Positions 8,267 to 16,340 of a stretch of 64,000 nucleotides of DNA are shown piece after piece; position 1 is the stretch's first letter, and the number at the start of each line of letters is the position of its first letter. The stretch spans positions 62,001 to 126,000 of the forward strand of contig QFOX01000001.1 in the NCBI GenBank assembly GCA_003241645.1, in the 5' to 3' direction. Under the pieces are notes generated by a model. That model was not told the DNA's origin. It saw only the letters and a list, made by a program, of their open reading frames with translations, and searched no databases. The translations under genes were made by a program, and so were the position numbers. Source of the DNA: Azospirillum brasilense. GTDB taxonomy: Bacteria > Pseudomonadota > Alphaproteobacteria > Rickettsiales > UBA3002.

Positions 8267-9508
8267 TTAGAAGCGGTATTTCAGGCCCGCCCCGGCTTCG
8301 AGATGCTGGTTCTCCGGCTCGATGAAGGTATTACCGAGCCCATCGTCTTTCTCGCGGGAATCGTCCACGTCCCAATAGCGCACGAACGGCCCGAATTCGA
8401 GGCCGCGGCCCTCGCCATCAAGCTGGCCGAACATCACGTCGCCGCGAATGGCGTAGCCAGAGAAGGCTTCCTGCTCGTTCTCAACATTGTTGAGGGCAAG
8501 CCCGGTGCCCGCCAGCCGCGAGCTGACATTGCCCCAGAGCAGCGCGTCGAACTCGAGGTTGTGGCGCAGCGTCCAGCCTTCCATGGGGCGAACATAAGTG
8601 TAGCCGATGGGCAGGTACGCCTGCAGGATGCGGCGATCGTAGCCGCGCGCGCCGGTGTTCGAGTTCTTGCCCTTCAGGTCCATGCGGTAGTAACGGCTGC
8701 CAAGCCCGATATAGCCGTCGAGGTAGCCCGCATCGGTGACGAAGCGGTGGCCCACGCTGGCGCGCAGCTCATGCTCGTTCTCGGGAATAGCCTTGATGGT
8801 GCCGCTGACCGATTCGTAGTCCGACGAACCGTAAGAGGTGCGCAGTTCGCCCAGCAGGAAGAAATCCGGCGTGGTGAAATATTTGTAGGACCCGGTGAGC
8901 GAGAAGAATTCGCCTTCGGTTTCCAGATCGACCGTATCTTCCTGATAGTTATCGTAATAACCCTCGATGCCGATGGTGGCTTCATCGCGCGGGGCGGCGC
9001 TGGGCACGACATAGCCGTTCTCACGCATCACCGGGGTAACGGCCGCGGGCGGCGGGGTATAAGGATCGACCGGGGCGGGGTAATACTGCACGGCAGCGGG
9101 GGCGGGTGCGGCGGCCATCGCAGGGGCCGGCACCATCACCGGCGGTGGCGGCGGTGGGGTATAAGCGACGGGGGCCGGGGCCACTACCGCTGCAGCGGGT
9201 GCGGGCGCCGCATAGCTCACCGGGGCATGGGCAGGCGCGGGCGCGGGGGTTGCCACAGCGGCCGGGGCCGGGGCGCTGAAGGCCTGCTGCAGGCTGGGGC
9301 GCGCAGCAGGCGCGGCGTGATAGGTCGGGCGGTAGGGGGGGTGCTGCCACGCACGGCTGCTACCCAGCGGGCGCACGGTGCCCATGCCCGACGGGCGGTA
9401 GCTGGACGGCACCATCGGCTCGGCACCTTCGTTGGGGTCCCACGCATGGCCGAGTGCAGGCAGCAGGCCTGCCGTGGCGGCAAGCAACAGGGTGCGGTAG
9501 GTCTTCAT
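8267..9508 (-). CDS. Putative outer-membrane beta-barrel protein with Pro/Ala-rich linker
   Basis: A 413-residue protein. It has a signal peptide (MKTYRTLLLAATAGLLPALG, cleavage near AHA), then a low-complexity Pro/Ala/Val/Tyr-rich stretch (about residues 60-165). From about residue 175 there are alternating beta-strands rich in Tyr, Phe and Gly, ending in the barrel-type C-terminus AGAGLKYRF. A terminal Phe is the usual signal for BAM insertion. I do not recognise a family. It is convergent with bamB (stops 3 bp apart) and divergent from der. A BAM client encoded between bamB and der is suggestive but not proof of a link. Confidence 0.75.
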   Translation of the reverse strand: MKTYRTLLLAATAGLLPALGHAWDPNEGAEPMVPSSYRPSGMGTVRPLGSSRAWQHPPYRPTYHAAPAARPSLQQAFSAPAPAAVATPAPAPAHAPVSYAAPAPAAAVVAPAPVAYTPPPPPPVMVPAPAMAAAPAPAAVQYYPAPVDPYTPPPAAVTPVMRENGYVVPSAAPRDEATIGIEGYYDNYQEDTVDLETEGEFFSLTGSYKYFTTPDFFLLGELRTSYGSSDYESVSGTIKAIPENEHELRASVGHRFVTDAGYLDGYIGLGSRYYRMDLKGKNSNTGARGYDRRILQAYLPIGYTYVRPMEGWTLRHNLEFDALLWGNVSSRLAGTGLALNNVENEQEAFSGYAIRGDVMFGQLDGEGRGLEFGPFVRYWDVDDSREKDDGLGNTFIEPENQHLEAGAGLKYRF

Positions 9509-9606
9509 GCGGATGTTCCCCTAAAATGTGGGGCCAGATAAAGCATTGCGTGATGCAAAAAGCAATCCTTGCTCGCCAAGTACGGAATTTGCTGTATAGG
9601 GGGCGC

Positions 9607-10977
9607 ATGCAATTCGTACCCACCATTGCCATTCTTGGCCGCCCCAACGTGGGCAAGTCCACCCTGTTCAACCGGCTGGTGGGCAAAAAACTCGCGCTGG
9701 TGGATGACCAGCCGGGGGTCACCCGCGACCGCCGCTATGCCGATGGCCGCCTTGCCGACCTGAAATTCCGCGTCATCGACACTGCGGGCATGGACGAGGG
9801 CGACGCCGACGACGCGCTGGAATCGCGCATGCTGCTGCAGACCCGCGCGGCCATTGCCGAGGCCGACCTGATGTTCTTCGTGGTGGATGGGCGCGTGGGC
9901 GTGACCCCCATGGACGAATTCTTCGCGCAGGAGATCCGCGCCAGCAACAAGCCCGTCATCGTGCTGGTGAACAAAGCCGAGGGCAATGCCGGGCTCGCCT
10001 TCATTGGCGATGTGTACGCGCTGGGGTTCGAGCGCGTGGTGCCCATTTCCGCCGAACATAACGAAGGCATGGGCGACCTGTTCGAGGCCATGGTCGAGCT
10101 GGGCGTGGGCGCCGAAGAGCCGAACGAGGACGGGCTCGAATTCAACGACGATAAGCCCATCAACCTCGTCATCATGGGCCGCCCGAACGCGGGCAAATCC
10201 ACGCTCATCAACGCGTTGCTGGGCGAGGACCGCCTGCTCACCGGGCCGGAAGCCGGCATCACGCGCGATTCCATCGCCGTGCCGTTCGAATACAAGGACC
10301 AGCGTTTCCAGCTGTTCGACACCGCGGGCATGCGCAAGCGCACCAACATGAGCGGCAAGCTGGAGAAGCTCGCGGTGAGCGACACCATCCGCGCGCTGAA
10401 TTTCGCGGAAGTGGTCGTGCTGCTGATGGATGCGACCATCGCCCTGGAAAAGCAGGATGCGGTGCTGGGCTCGCTCATCGAGCGTGAGGGCCGTAGTGTG
10501 GTCATCGGCCTGAATAAGTGGGACCTCGTGGAAGGCGACAAGAAAGCTTACCTTGAGGATTTCCACCACTACCTCACCAAGCAATTGCCGCAGCTGGCGG
10601 GCGTGCATGTGGTCACGCTGTCGGCGCTGAAGGGCCAGGGCCTCACCAAGGTGCTGGATGCGGTGCTTTCCGCCCGGCAGGTCTGGAACAAGAAGATCGG
10701 CACGGCCGAGCTGAACCGCTGGCTGGAAGGCGTGATCAGCCACCACACGCCGCCGCTCATCCGCGGCCGCCGCCTGAAGATCAAATACATGACGCAGACC
10801 AAGGCGCGCCCGCCCACCTTCCAGCTGTTCACCAACATGGAAAAAGAATTCCCGGATGCGTACCTGCGCTATCTGGTCAACGGCATTCGCCAGACCTTCG
10901 ACCTCGCGGGTACGCCCATTCGCGTGATCATCAAGGAAAGCAACAACCCCTTCGCCAAGAAGGCCAAGAAGCGCTAG
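9607..10977 (+). CDS. der: Ribosome biogenesis GTPase Der (EngA)
   Basis: A 456-residue double GTPase needed for 50S subunit assembly. The first G domain has GRPNVGKSTLFNRLVG and DTAGMDEG. The second has GRPNAGKSTLINALLG, DTAGMRKR and NKWD. The C-terminal KH-like domain ends in a lysine-rich tail (NNPFAKKAKKR). An upstream in-frame start at 9454 would overlap the start region of the divergent barrel gene. ATG at 9607 fits the family N-terminus and has a GGGGG stretch a few bases upstream. Confidence 0.97.
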   Translation: MQFVPTIAILGRPNVGKSTLFNRLVGKKLALVDDQPGVTRDRRYADGRLADLKFRVIDTAGMDEGDADDALESRMLLQTRAAIAEADLMFFVVDGRVGVTPMDEFFAQEIRASNKPVIVLVNKAEGNAGLAFIGDVYALGFERVVPISAEHNEGMGDLFEAMVELGVGAEEPNEDGLEFNDDKPINLVIMGRPNAGKSTLINALLGEDRLLTGPEAGITRDSIAVPFEYKDQRFQLFDTAGMRKRTNMSGKLEKLAVSDTIRALNFAEVVVLLMDATIALEKQDAVLGSLIEREGRSVVIGLNKWDLVEGDKKAYLEDFHHYLTKQLPQLAGVHVVTLSALKGQGLTKVLDAVLSARQVWNKKIGTAELNRWLEGVISHHTPPLIRGRRLKIKYMTQTKARPPTFQLFTNMEKEFPDAYLRYLVNGIRQTFDLAGTPIRVIIKESNNPFAKKAKKR

Positions 10978-11072
10978 CGGCACATGCCTGCGCCGTAACG
11001 GGCGGTATGAAGAAACAGTGAAATATCATGCCGCCACTGGCATTTGCGCACGTACCCCGCTATATGGCCCCC

Positions 11073-12008
11073 ATGACCGAGCCCGCTATTCGCATCCAGA
11101 ACCTGCAGAAAACCTACCGCGACCGCAAATCCGGCCAGCAGAAGGTGGCGCTGCACGGCATTGACCTTGAGATCCCGCGCGGCTCGTTCTTCGGCCTGCT
11201 GGGCCCCAACGGGGCGGGCAAATCCACGCTCATCAACATCATGGCGGGCACGGTGGTGAAAACCGCAGGCTCCGTCGCCATCATGGGCCACGACATCGAC
11301 ACGGCCAGCCGCGCGGCGAAAATGTCCATCGGCATCGTGCCGCAGGAGCTGGTGCTGGATACGTTCTTCACGGTGCGCCAGGCGCTGGAGATCACCGCTG
11401 GGTATTACGGCATTCCCAAGGCCAAGCGCCGCACCGATGAAATTATTGACGCGATGGGCCTGCGCGACAAGGCCGATTCGCCCAGCCGCCGCCTTTCCGG
11501 TGGCATGCGCCGCCGCCTGCTGATCGGCAAGGCGCTGGTGCACACCCCGCCGGTACTCATTCTCGATGAGCCGACCGCCGGGGTGGATGTGGAATTGCGC
11601 CGCCATCTCTGGGCGTATGTGCGCCAGCTGAACGCGGCGGGCACCACCGTGCTGCTGACCACGCACTATCTGGAAGAAGCCGAAGAATTGTGCGACGAGA
11701 TCGCCATCATCAACCATGGGCGCATCATCAAGCGTGACCGCAAGGACGCGCTGATGCGCGGGGTGGACAGCAAGGAAGTGTTCTTCACGCTTGCCTCGCC
11801 CCTGACCGAGGTGCCCGCGTCGCTTTCGGACCTGCAGGCCAGCGTGCGTGAAGGTAAGCTCTGCGTGAAATACCAGCCCAGCAAGGCCGCCATGGAACAG
11901 GTGCTGGCCAGCGTGCGCGCGGCAGGCCTTACGATCCAGGACATCTCCACCCACGAAGTGGAGTTGGAAGATTTATTTGTGGCGCTCACCAGCGATCAGG
12001 CCGCTTAG
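11073..12008 (+). CDS. ABC transporter ATP-binding protein, ABC-2 type
   Basis: A 311-residue ATPase with Walker A GPNGAGKSTLI, signature LSGGMRRRLLIGKAL, Walker B VLILDEPTAGVD and switch His in LLTTHYLEEAEEL. This looks like the YadG/DrrA branch that powers ABC-2 exporters. ATG at 11073 (TEPAIRIQNLQKTY) is the family-like start; 11064 and 11028 are alternatives. No permease gene is adjacent: the next gene is convergent and overlaps the last 4 bp. The partner therefore lies elsewhere or this ATPase works alone. Confidence 0.85.
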   Translation: MTEPAIRIQNLQKTYRDRKSGQQKVALHGIDLEIPRGSFFGLLGPNGAGKSTLINIMAGTVVKTAGSVAIMGHDIDTASRAAKMSIGIVPQELVLDTFFTVRQALEITAGYYGIPKAKRRTDEIIDAMGLRDKADSPSRRLSGGMRRRLLIGKALVHTPPVLILDEPTAGVDVELRRHLWAYVRQLNAAGTTVLLTTHYLEEAEELCDEIAIINHGRIIKRDRKDALMRGVDSKEVFFTLASPLTEVPASLSDLQASVREGKLCVKYQPSKAAMEQVLASVRAAGLTIQDISTHEVELEDLFVALTSDQAA

Positions 12009-12637
12009 AATTCCCCATGCTCGATGAAATGCACGGCGGCGCGTTGGACTTCGCGGTTCAGCGGCATGAAACTGTGCGTGGCGTGCAGCACCGTGTGCGC
12101 ATGCGGCGTGGCAAGACGCGTATTTTCAATGGCGACCTTGCCGTCGTTCGGCCGGCCGATGATGGCCGAACTGAGCGGGTCCAGCGTGCGGTCGCCCGCG
12201 ATGATGCCGACCGTGCCCACGCTGAGTTCGGGGTGGCTGGCGTGCTGGCAAAGCTGTTGGCCCGCCGGGCCCCAGCCCCAGCGGTAAAGCCGCCAATGCT
12301 GCAGGAAATCCGCTACTTCGCTGCCATGGTTGGGCGTGCCGAGCATGACGATGCGCCCCATATCGGTGCGCGGGTAATGGTGCAGGTAATGCCGCATCAG
12401 CAGCCCGCCCATGGAATGCCCCACCATATGCAGCGGGCCGGGCTGGCCGTGCATGAACGCCTCGACGCGTGGGTGCAGCCAATCGCTCAAACCCCGCAGG
12501 TCATGGCGGCGCGATGGGTAGCTAAGGTTCAGGGTGCGGTAGCCGCGCGCTTCCAGCCTGCGTTCGATGCCGCGCATGCTGCGCGCCGAGCGCAGGATGC
12601 CATGCAGCAATAAAACAGAACCCTTGGAGGTACTCAC
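12005..12637 (-). CDS. Alpha/beta hydrolase, lipase-like
   Basis: A 210-residue protein with oxyanion motif LLLHGILRSA near the N-terminus, nucleophile elbow VGHSMGGLL and downstream LGTPNHGS, the pattern of small PGAP1/LipA-like hydrolases. A catalytic Asp is likely in IIAGDRTLDP and a catalytic His in ATHSFMPLN. There is no signal peptide. The start is GTG, directly following the stop of the upstream glycine-zipper lipoprotein gene, so the two are probably coupled. The substrate is unknown; an acyl ester or lipid is likely from the family. Confidence 0.8.
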   Translation of the reverse strand: MSTSKGSVLLLHGILRSARSMRGIERRLEARGYRTLNLSYPSRRHDLRGLSDWLHPRVEAFMHGQPGPLHMVGHSMGGLLMRHYLHHYPRTDMGRIVMLGTPNHGSEVADFLQHWRLYRWGWGPAGQQLCQHASHPELSVGTVGIIAGDRTLDPLSSAIIGRPNDGKVAIENTRLATPHAHTVLHATHSFMPLNREVQRAAVHFIEHGEF

Positions 12638-13204
12638 CTAGCGCAGCGGGGCGATACGCGGGCGATCATCGGCATAGATCACGGCGACGCGGGTGCCCGG
12701 CGCGATCACGACCTCATCCTTCTGCACCACGGCAATCGCTTCGGATTGGGTATCCGCCACCTGGATGGCGTCGTTGATGTCATCAGCAACCGAGCTGCCA
12801 CGGTTGATCTCGAGGCGCTCTTTGCTGCGGATGGTCTTGGTGCCGGTGGCTTTGGGGCTGTCCAGCTGCACGATGTATTCGGTGCCCGTGCTGGTGCCCA
12901 GCTCGTCCTGAATGGCGGCACCGGCAACTGCGCCGAGGATCACGCCGCCGACGGTGGCAAGGCTGCGGCCCGTGCCGCCGCCAATGGCAGAGCCTGCGAC
13001 CCCACCTGCAACGCCACCTGCAACGCCGCCAAGGGCGTTATCCTGCATGCGTTCGGTGTCCTTCACGGTGACCTGGCGCGCCGAAATCACGGTGCCGTAG
13101 ACCACTTTGGCCACCGGGCTGTTGCTGGTGTAGGTGGTGCTGTCCATGTTGCGGCCACAGGCAGCAACGCTGAGCGCGAGGGCGAGCATCATCATCTTTT
13201 TCAT
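12638..13204 (-). CDS. Glycine-zipper outer-membrane lipoprotein (SlyB/Pcp-like)
   Basis: A 188-residue lipoprotein with signal peptide and lipobox LSVAAC at residues about 12-17. A glycine-zipper membrane segment (GGVAGGVAGGVAGSAIGGGTG, then a second zipper near AVAGAAIQDELG) is followed by a C-terminal domain ending in VIAPGTRVAVIYADDRPRI. This arrangement is like SlyB/17-kDa antigen proteins of the outer membrane. ATG at 13204 has an AAGGA site; a further upstream in-frame start at 13243 lacks signal-peptide character. The downstream lipase-like gene starts at the next base. Confidence 0.8.
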   Translation of the reverse strand: MKKMMMLALALSVAACGRNMDSTTYTSNSPVAKVVYGTVISARQVTVKDTERMQDNALGGVAGGVAGGVAGSAIGGGTGRSLATVGGVILGAVAGAAIQDELGTSTGTEYIVQLDSPKATGTKTIRSKERLEINRGSSVADDINDAIQVADTQSEAIAVVQKDEVVIAPGTRVAVIYADDRPRIAPLR

Positions 13205-13271
13205 GGGGTCATTCCTTGAAGGGTGAGGGTATGCCCTATGCATAGCAGAACCATGCGCGAATGCAAGGAAC

Positions 13272-13802
13272 CTAGCGGCTACGCAGGCTGCGCGTGCCGT
13301 AATTGCCGGGGCGGTAGCGCGCGTTGCGGTCGCTGCCGCGCATGCCGTTCACAGTTTCGTTCGCCCCGGCACCCACCGCGCTATTGGCGGGGTTGTCGTT
13401 CATGTAGCGCCCGTCCCACGGGTTGCGCGGGTCATCGAACCCGCGGCGCACGGCGTCCACATCGCTGCGGTTGCGGCCATTGGTGTTATCGTAGGGGTAG
13501 CGCGCCTCGATGTCGCTGGTGCGACCATCGTTACCGCGGTTGCGCCAGCCGTCGCGGTCGCGCCCACGCGTGCTGTAGATGCCCGCGGGCACGTTCGTGC
13601 TGGTGTTGGTGGTGCTGGTCGTCACCCCGCTCGCATCGGTGGAGCTGGTGGTGGTCGATTGGCTGGTGGTGGTGTAATAGCCCGGCGTGTAGCCCGGTGT
13701 GGCCGTGGTTGCCTGAGCGCAGGCCCCCGCGGGCCATGCAGCAAGGCCCAGCAAGGCCGGGAGCAGGTAATAGCGTGTACGATCGCCTAGCATGGTACGC
13801 AT
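13272..13802 (-). CDS. Exported low-complexity protein, function unknown
   Basis: A 176-residue protein with a signal peptide (YYLLPALLGLAAWPAGACAQ). A Thr/Ser-rich tract (about residues 30-70) is followed by a charged Arg/Asn/Asp/Gly-rich region (RDRDGWRNRGNDGRTSDIEARY) and an Arg-rich end. It has a strong GGAGGTG ribosome site six bases before ATG. I recognise no domain. It could be a periplasmic or cell-surface protein. A Cys sits at the end of the hydrophobic stretch (GACAQ), so lipid modification is possible. Confidence 0.65.
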   Translation of the reverse strand: MRTMLGDRTRYYLLPALLGLAAWPAGACAQATTATPGYTPGYYTTTSQSTTTSSTDASGVTTSTTNTSTNVPAGIYSTRGRDRDGWRNRGNDGRTSDIEARYPYDNTNGRNRSDVDAVRRGFDDPRNPWDGRYMNDNPANSAVGAGANETVNGMRGSDRNARYRPGNYGTRSLRSR

Positions 13803-13849
13803 AGTTTCACCTCCGCCATCAAGAAGCGATTGGGTTCGCTTTTGAATTC

Positions 13850-13926
13850 TGGTGCACCCGACTGGAGTCGAACCAGTGACCTTTGCCTTCGGAGGGCAAC
13901 GCTCTATCCAGCTGAGCTACGAGTGC
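13850..13926 (-). tRNA. tRNA-Arg (anticodon CCG)
   Basis: Reading leftward, acceptor arms GCACTCG/CGGGTGC pair, the D stem is GCTC/GAGC, the anticodon stem TTGCC/GGCAA holds the loop CTCCGAA, the T arm is ACTGG-TTCGACT-CCAGT, and CCA is encoded. The loop gives anticodon CCG, reading CGG (Arg). Confidence 0.97.
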
Positions 13927-14102
13927 ATGGGCGGCTTGATACAGCCGTGATCGCGGCGGGCCAAGTGTTTTATCAGGTTTTGCGCGAGATGTTCGTATCA
14001 GCAAAGAACAGGATGTTGATGCGCATCCCCTGGCGCGCCATCGCAATTTTACGGCCAGACGGGCTATGATGCAGTCCTGACCCATTAAAAAAGGAGCGTG
14101 CC

Positions 14103-14309
14103 ATGGATTTCGATCAGGAACGCCTCGGCATGGCGCAGGAGCAGCCTTCTGCCATGCCCGATTACGCAACCATCTGGCTTGCCGTGCTTATTGCTGTTGT
14201 TGTGGTAAGTGGCGCGGCATTGCTGCTTGGCCAGCCTGCCATGCAGCCGGTGTTCGGCGATCCGTACGAGGCAAGCGTTGGCATGGCGCAGGAAACCCCC
14301 GCGCCGTAA
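14103..14309 (+). CDS. Small single-pass membrane protein
   Basis: A 68-residue protein with a clear AGGAG ribosome site eight bases before ATG. It has one hydrophobic helix (IWLAVLIAVVVVSGAALLL, residues about 24-42) flanked by Met/Gln-rich ends; GMAQE occurs on both sides of the helix. I recognise no family. Good translation signals and the membrane helix argue for a real gene. Confidence 0.6.
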   Translation: MDFDQERLGMAQEQPSAMPDYATIWLAVLIAVVVVSGAALLLGQPAMQPVFGDPYEASVGMAQETPAP

Positions 14310-14371
14310 CAGATGCAAAGGCGGTTTGAATAGCGATTGCTTATCGGTGGGTGGCAGGCCATCATGCGTGC

Positions 14372-15595
14372 ATGGTTGCTGATGTATCTGCCCATCCACC
14401 CATTCTGCCGGTGATCCTTGCCGGAGGCAGTGGGGCGCGTCTTGCGCCCATCTCGACACCCGAATGCCCGAAACCGTTCGTTGCGTGGCCCAACGGCCAT
14501 TGCCTTTACCGTCAGGCCATCGAGCGACTCTCCCGCGGGTGGCTGCCCCCGCTGGTCATTGGCCGGGAGCAGGACCGTTTCCGCCTGTTGAACCATGTGC
14601 GCGACGCCGGGCGCGCATACGGCGGCATTCTGCTGGAACATCAACCATTTAATACGGGGTTTGCGGTGGCGCTTGCCGCCGCGTGGCTCGAACGCCATGC
14701 CGCGGTGCCGCTCACGCTGGCCCTGCTGCCGGCCGATCATCTCATTCGCCCGGTCGCGCCATGGCAGCAAGCGATCCAGCATGCCGCGGAAGTGGCCGCG
14801 CGTGCGGGCCAACATTGTTTGCTAAGCGCTCGACCGCGCTGGGACGAAACGGGGTATGGCTACATTGATGCGGATTGGCATGCGAAACCAACGGGCAGCG
14901 CTTTCCTCATTCGCCGTTTCGTGGAGAAACCGGCGCAGCCGGGTGCATGCATTGCGCAGGGCATGCAATGGAATACCGGGCAAGTTTTAGTGACCATAAG
15001 CGTTCTAATTGATCTATTCCAGAAGTATGCGCCGGAATATCTCGCTACGGCGCGGCGCATGGTTGGCCATGCAACGCGCAGCTACGAGTTTACGATGCTG
15101 GCCTGCGACGCCGCGCGTGACCCCGGCCTTGAGGCCGTGCCATTCGACCGACTTATCCTCGAGAAGGCAGACGGTTACGTCATTCCGCTGGACGCGGAAT
15201 GGGGCGATCTGGGTACGGTCGCGCGCTGGCAGGAATATGCGGGGGTGGGGCAGGGCACGTCCCGCACGGATCGGCCATGGGGCTATTTCGAGATGCTCGC
15301 CCACGATGAGCGCCGCGTTTTAAAGAAACTTACGATCTATCCCGGTGCCAGATTGTCGCTCCAGCAGCATCAATTCCGGGACGAGCATTGGCAGGTGCTG
15401 CAGGGTGTGGCCACCGTGCAAGCGGATGGTGCAACCCATCTTCTTGAAATACATGATGAAATATCCATTCGTGCGGGCTGCTGGCACCGACTGGAAAATA
15501 ATGGAACTGAAAATCTTATAATCATTGAAACACAAATTGGTAAATGCTTGGAAAGTGACATCCTCCGAAAGGAAGATGATTACGGCCGCATATAA
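14372..15595 (+). CDS. manC: Mannose-1-phosphate guanylyltransferase / mannose-6-phosphate isomerase-like
   Basis: About 407 residues, shorter than typical 470-aa bifunctional enzymes of this type. It makes GDP-mannose for surface polysaccharide. The nucleotidyltransferase motif is LAGGSGARLAPIS, degenerate compared with GG.GTRLWP.SR, and PKPF replaces the usual PKQF. Later motifs are VEKPAQPG and WGDLGTVARWQ. The C-terminal cupin has the isomerase metal signature LQQHQFRDEHW. ATG at 14372 or GTG at 14351 could start it; neither has a strong ribosome site. No glycan genes flank it, and its last 150 bases are clearly more AT-rich than neighbouring genes, which may mean transfer. Activity of the first domain is uncertain. 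Confidence 0.8.
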   Translation: MVADVSAHPPILPVILAGGSGARLAPISTPECPKPFVAWPNGHCLYRQAIERLSRGWLPPLVIGREQDRFRLLNHVRDAGRAYGGILLEHQPFNTGFAVALAAAWLERHAAVPLTLALLPADHLIRPVAPWQQAIQHAAEVAARAGQHCLLSARPRWDETGYGYIDADWHAKPTGSAFLIRRFVEKPAQPGACIAQGMQWNTGQVLVTISVLIDLFQKYAPEYLATARRMVGHATRSYEFTMLACDAARDPGLEAVPFDRLILEKADGYVIPLDAEWGDLGTVARWQEYAGVGQGTSRTDRPWGYFEMLAHDERRVLKKLTIYPGARLSLQQHQFRDEHWQVLQGVATVQADGATHLLEIHDEISIRAGCWHRLENNGTENLIIIETQIGKCLESDILRKEDDYGRI

Positions 15596-16049
15596 GTTAT
15601 TTTTGCTATGAATACAAAACTGTATAACATAGCATAAAAATAACATTAATTTAGCTATATAATAGTAGGCAAAAAATGCCTTATTATTGTATTTAATAAC
15701 TTATTTTGATGTCTAATAAATACACCAAACTGCTCAAATCATGGGCATGGAATGGCGGCATGGCAGGCCATGACTGCCCCCGTCCCGGATCGGCCGACGG
15801 CGATGACCGATGTGGCCCTTACCCTTGGGGGGCCATAGTGGGTAAGTCTGTGCATGGGCTGTGAGTAAAAGAATTATTTCTTTAAGCCATTGAATTGTAA
15901 CGTGGAAAGCCATTGCGTAACCCACCGATATTTCCCGATTGATTCGTGCCGGACAGCCGCTAGCGTGGGGCGTGGTTGGGCATATCGGCGCTAGCGGAAG
16001 CAGCGCCCGCACGGATGGGGCAGGCATGCCGCACCATGGCAGCATTGCA

Positions 16050-16065
16050 ACACTAGATATAGTAG
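16050..16065. promoter_or_regulatory. NrdR-like box 1 upstream of nrdA
   Basis: ACACTAGATATAGTAG matches the NrdR consensus acaCwAtATaTwGtgt at 13 of 16 positions. NrdR represses ribonucleotide reductase genes, and nrdA starts 275 bp downstream. Confidence 0.45.
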
Positions 16066-16207
16066 GTGGCGCATGGGTGAGGGAAACCCCCAAAAATGCG
16101 AAAATACCGCTCCTAGGTGCGCATCTATACTATTGAAATAAAACAATAAATGCTCCAACAACGAAAATATTTTTATGCTCCACTGATTTTCCCGCTGGAC
16201 AGCTCTA

Positions 16208-16223
16208 ACACAAGATGTAGTAT
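16208..16223. promoter_or_regulatory. NrdR-like box 2 upstream of nrdA
   Basis: ACACAAGATGTAGTAT also matches 13 of 16 consensus positions and shares the pattern ACACWAGATRTAGTA with box 1. The 158-bp spacing is much larger than the roughly 31-bp spacing known from E. coli pairs, so cooperative binding is uncertain. Confidence 0.45.
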
Positions 16224-16340
16224 CCACCATCCCAGCGGCAACCAACCCCAAAAAAGGGCGGAACTGCGGGGCGGAACGGGTGAAAAACCATCCAATTCGA
16301 CCTATCTAGAAACTCACGATCAACACGAATGGGGTGTGAC

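Larger units (their letters stand above)
15596..16340. other. Gene-free 745-bp region, AT-rich at its left end
   Basis: The first 130 bases are strongly AT-rich and contain a weak hairpin followed by T/A (AGGCA..TGCCT at about 15667-15681), possibly the manC transcript end. A 9-bp perfect inverted repeat CCGCTAGCG / CGCTAGCGG lies at 15957-15965 and 15989-15997. Two NrdR-like boxes follow at 16050 and 16208. I found no convincing coding gene or known riboswitch signature. Confidence 0.6.

Noticed and set aside
15740..16030. Cobalamin or other known riboswitch before nrdA
   Set aside because: I could not find a B12 box or another conserved aptamer core; only isolated inverted repeats are seen.
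15734..16093. 119-residue leftward open frame in the gap before nrdA
   Set aside because: No ribosome site, no domain and composition unlike neighbouring genes; the region is better read as regulatory.
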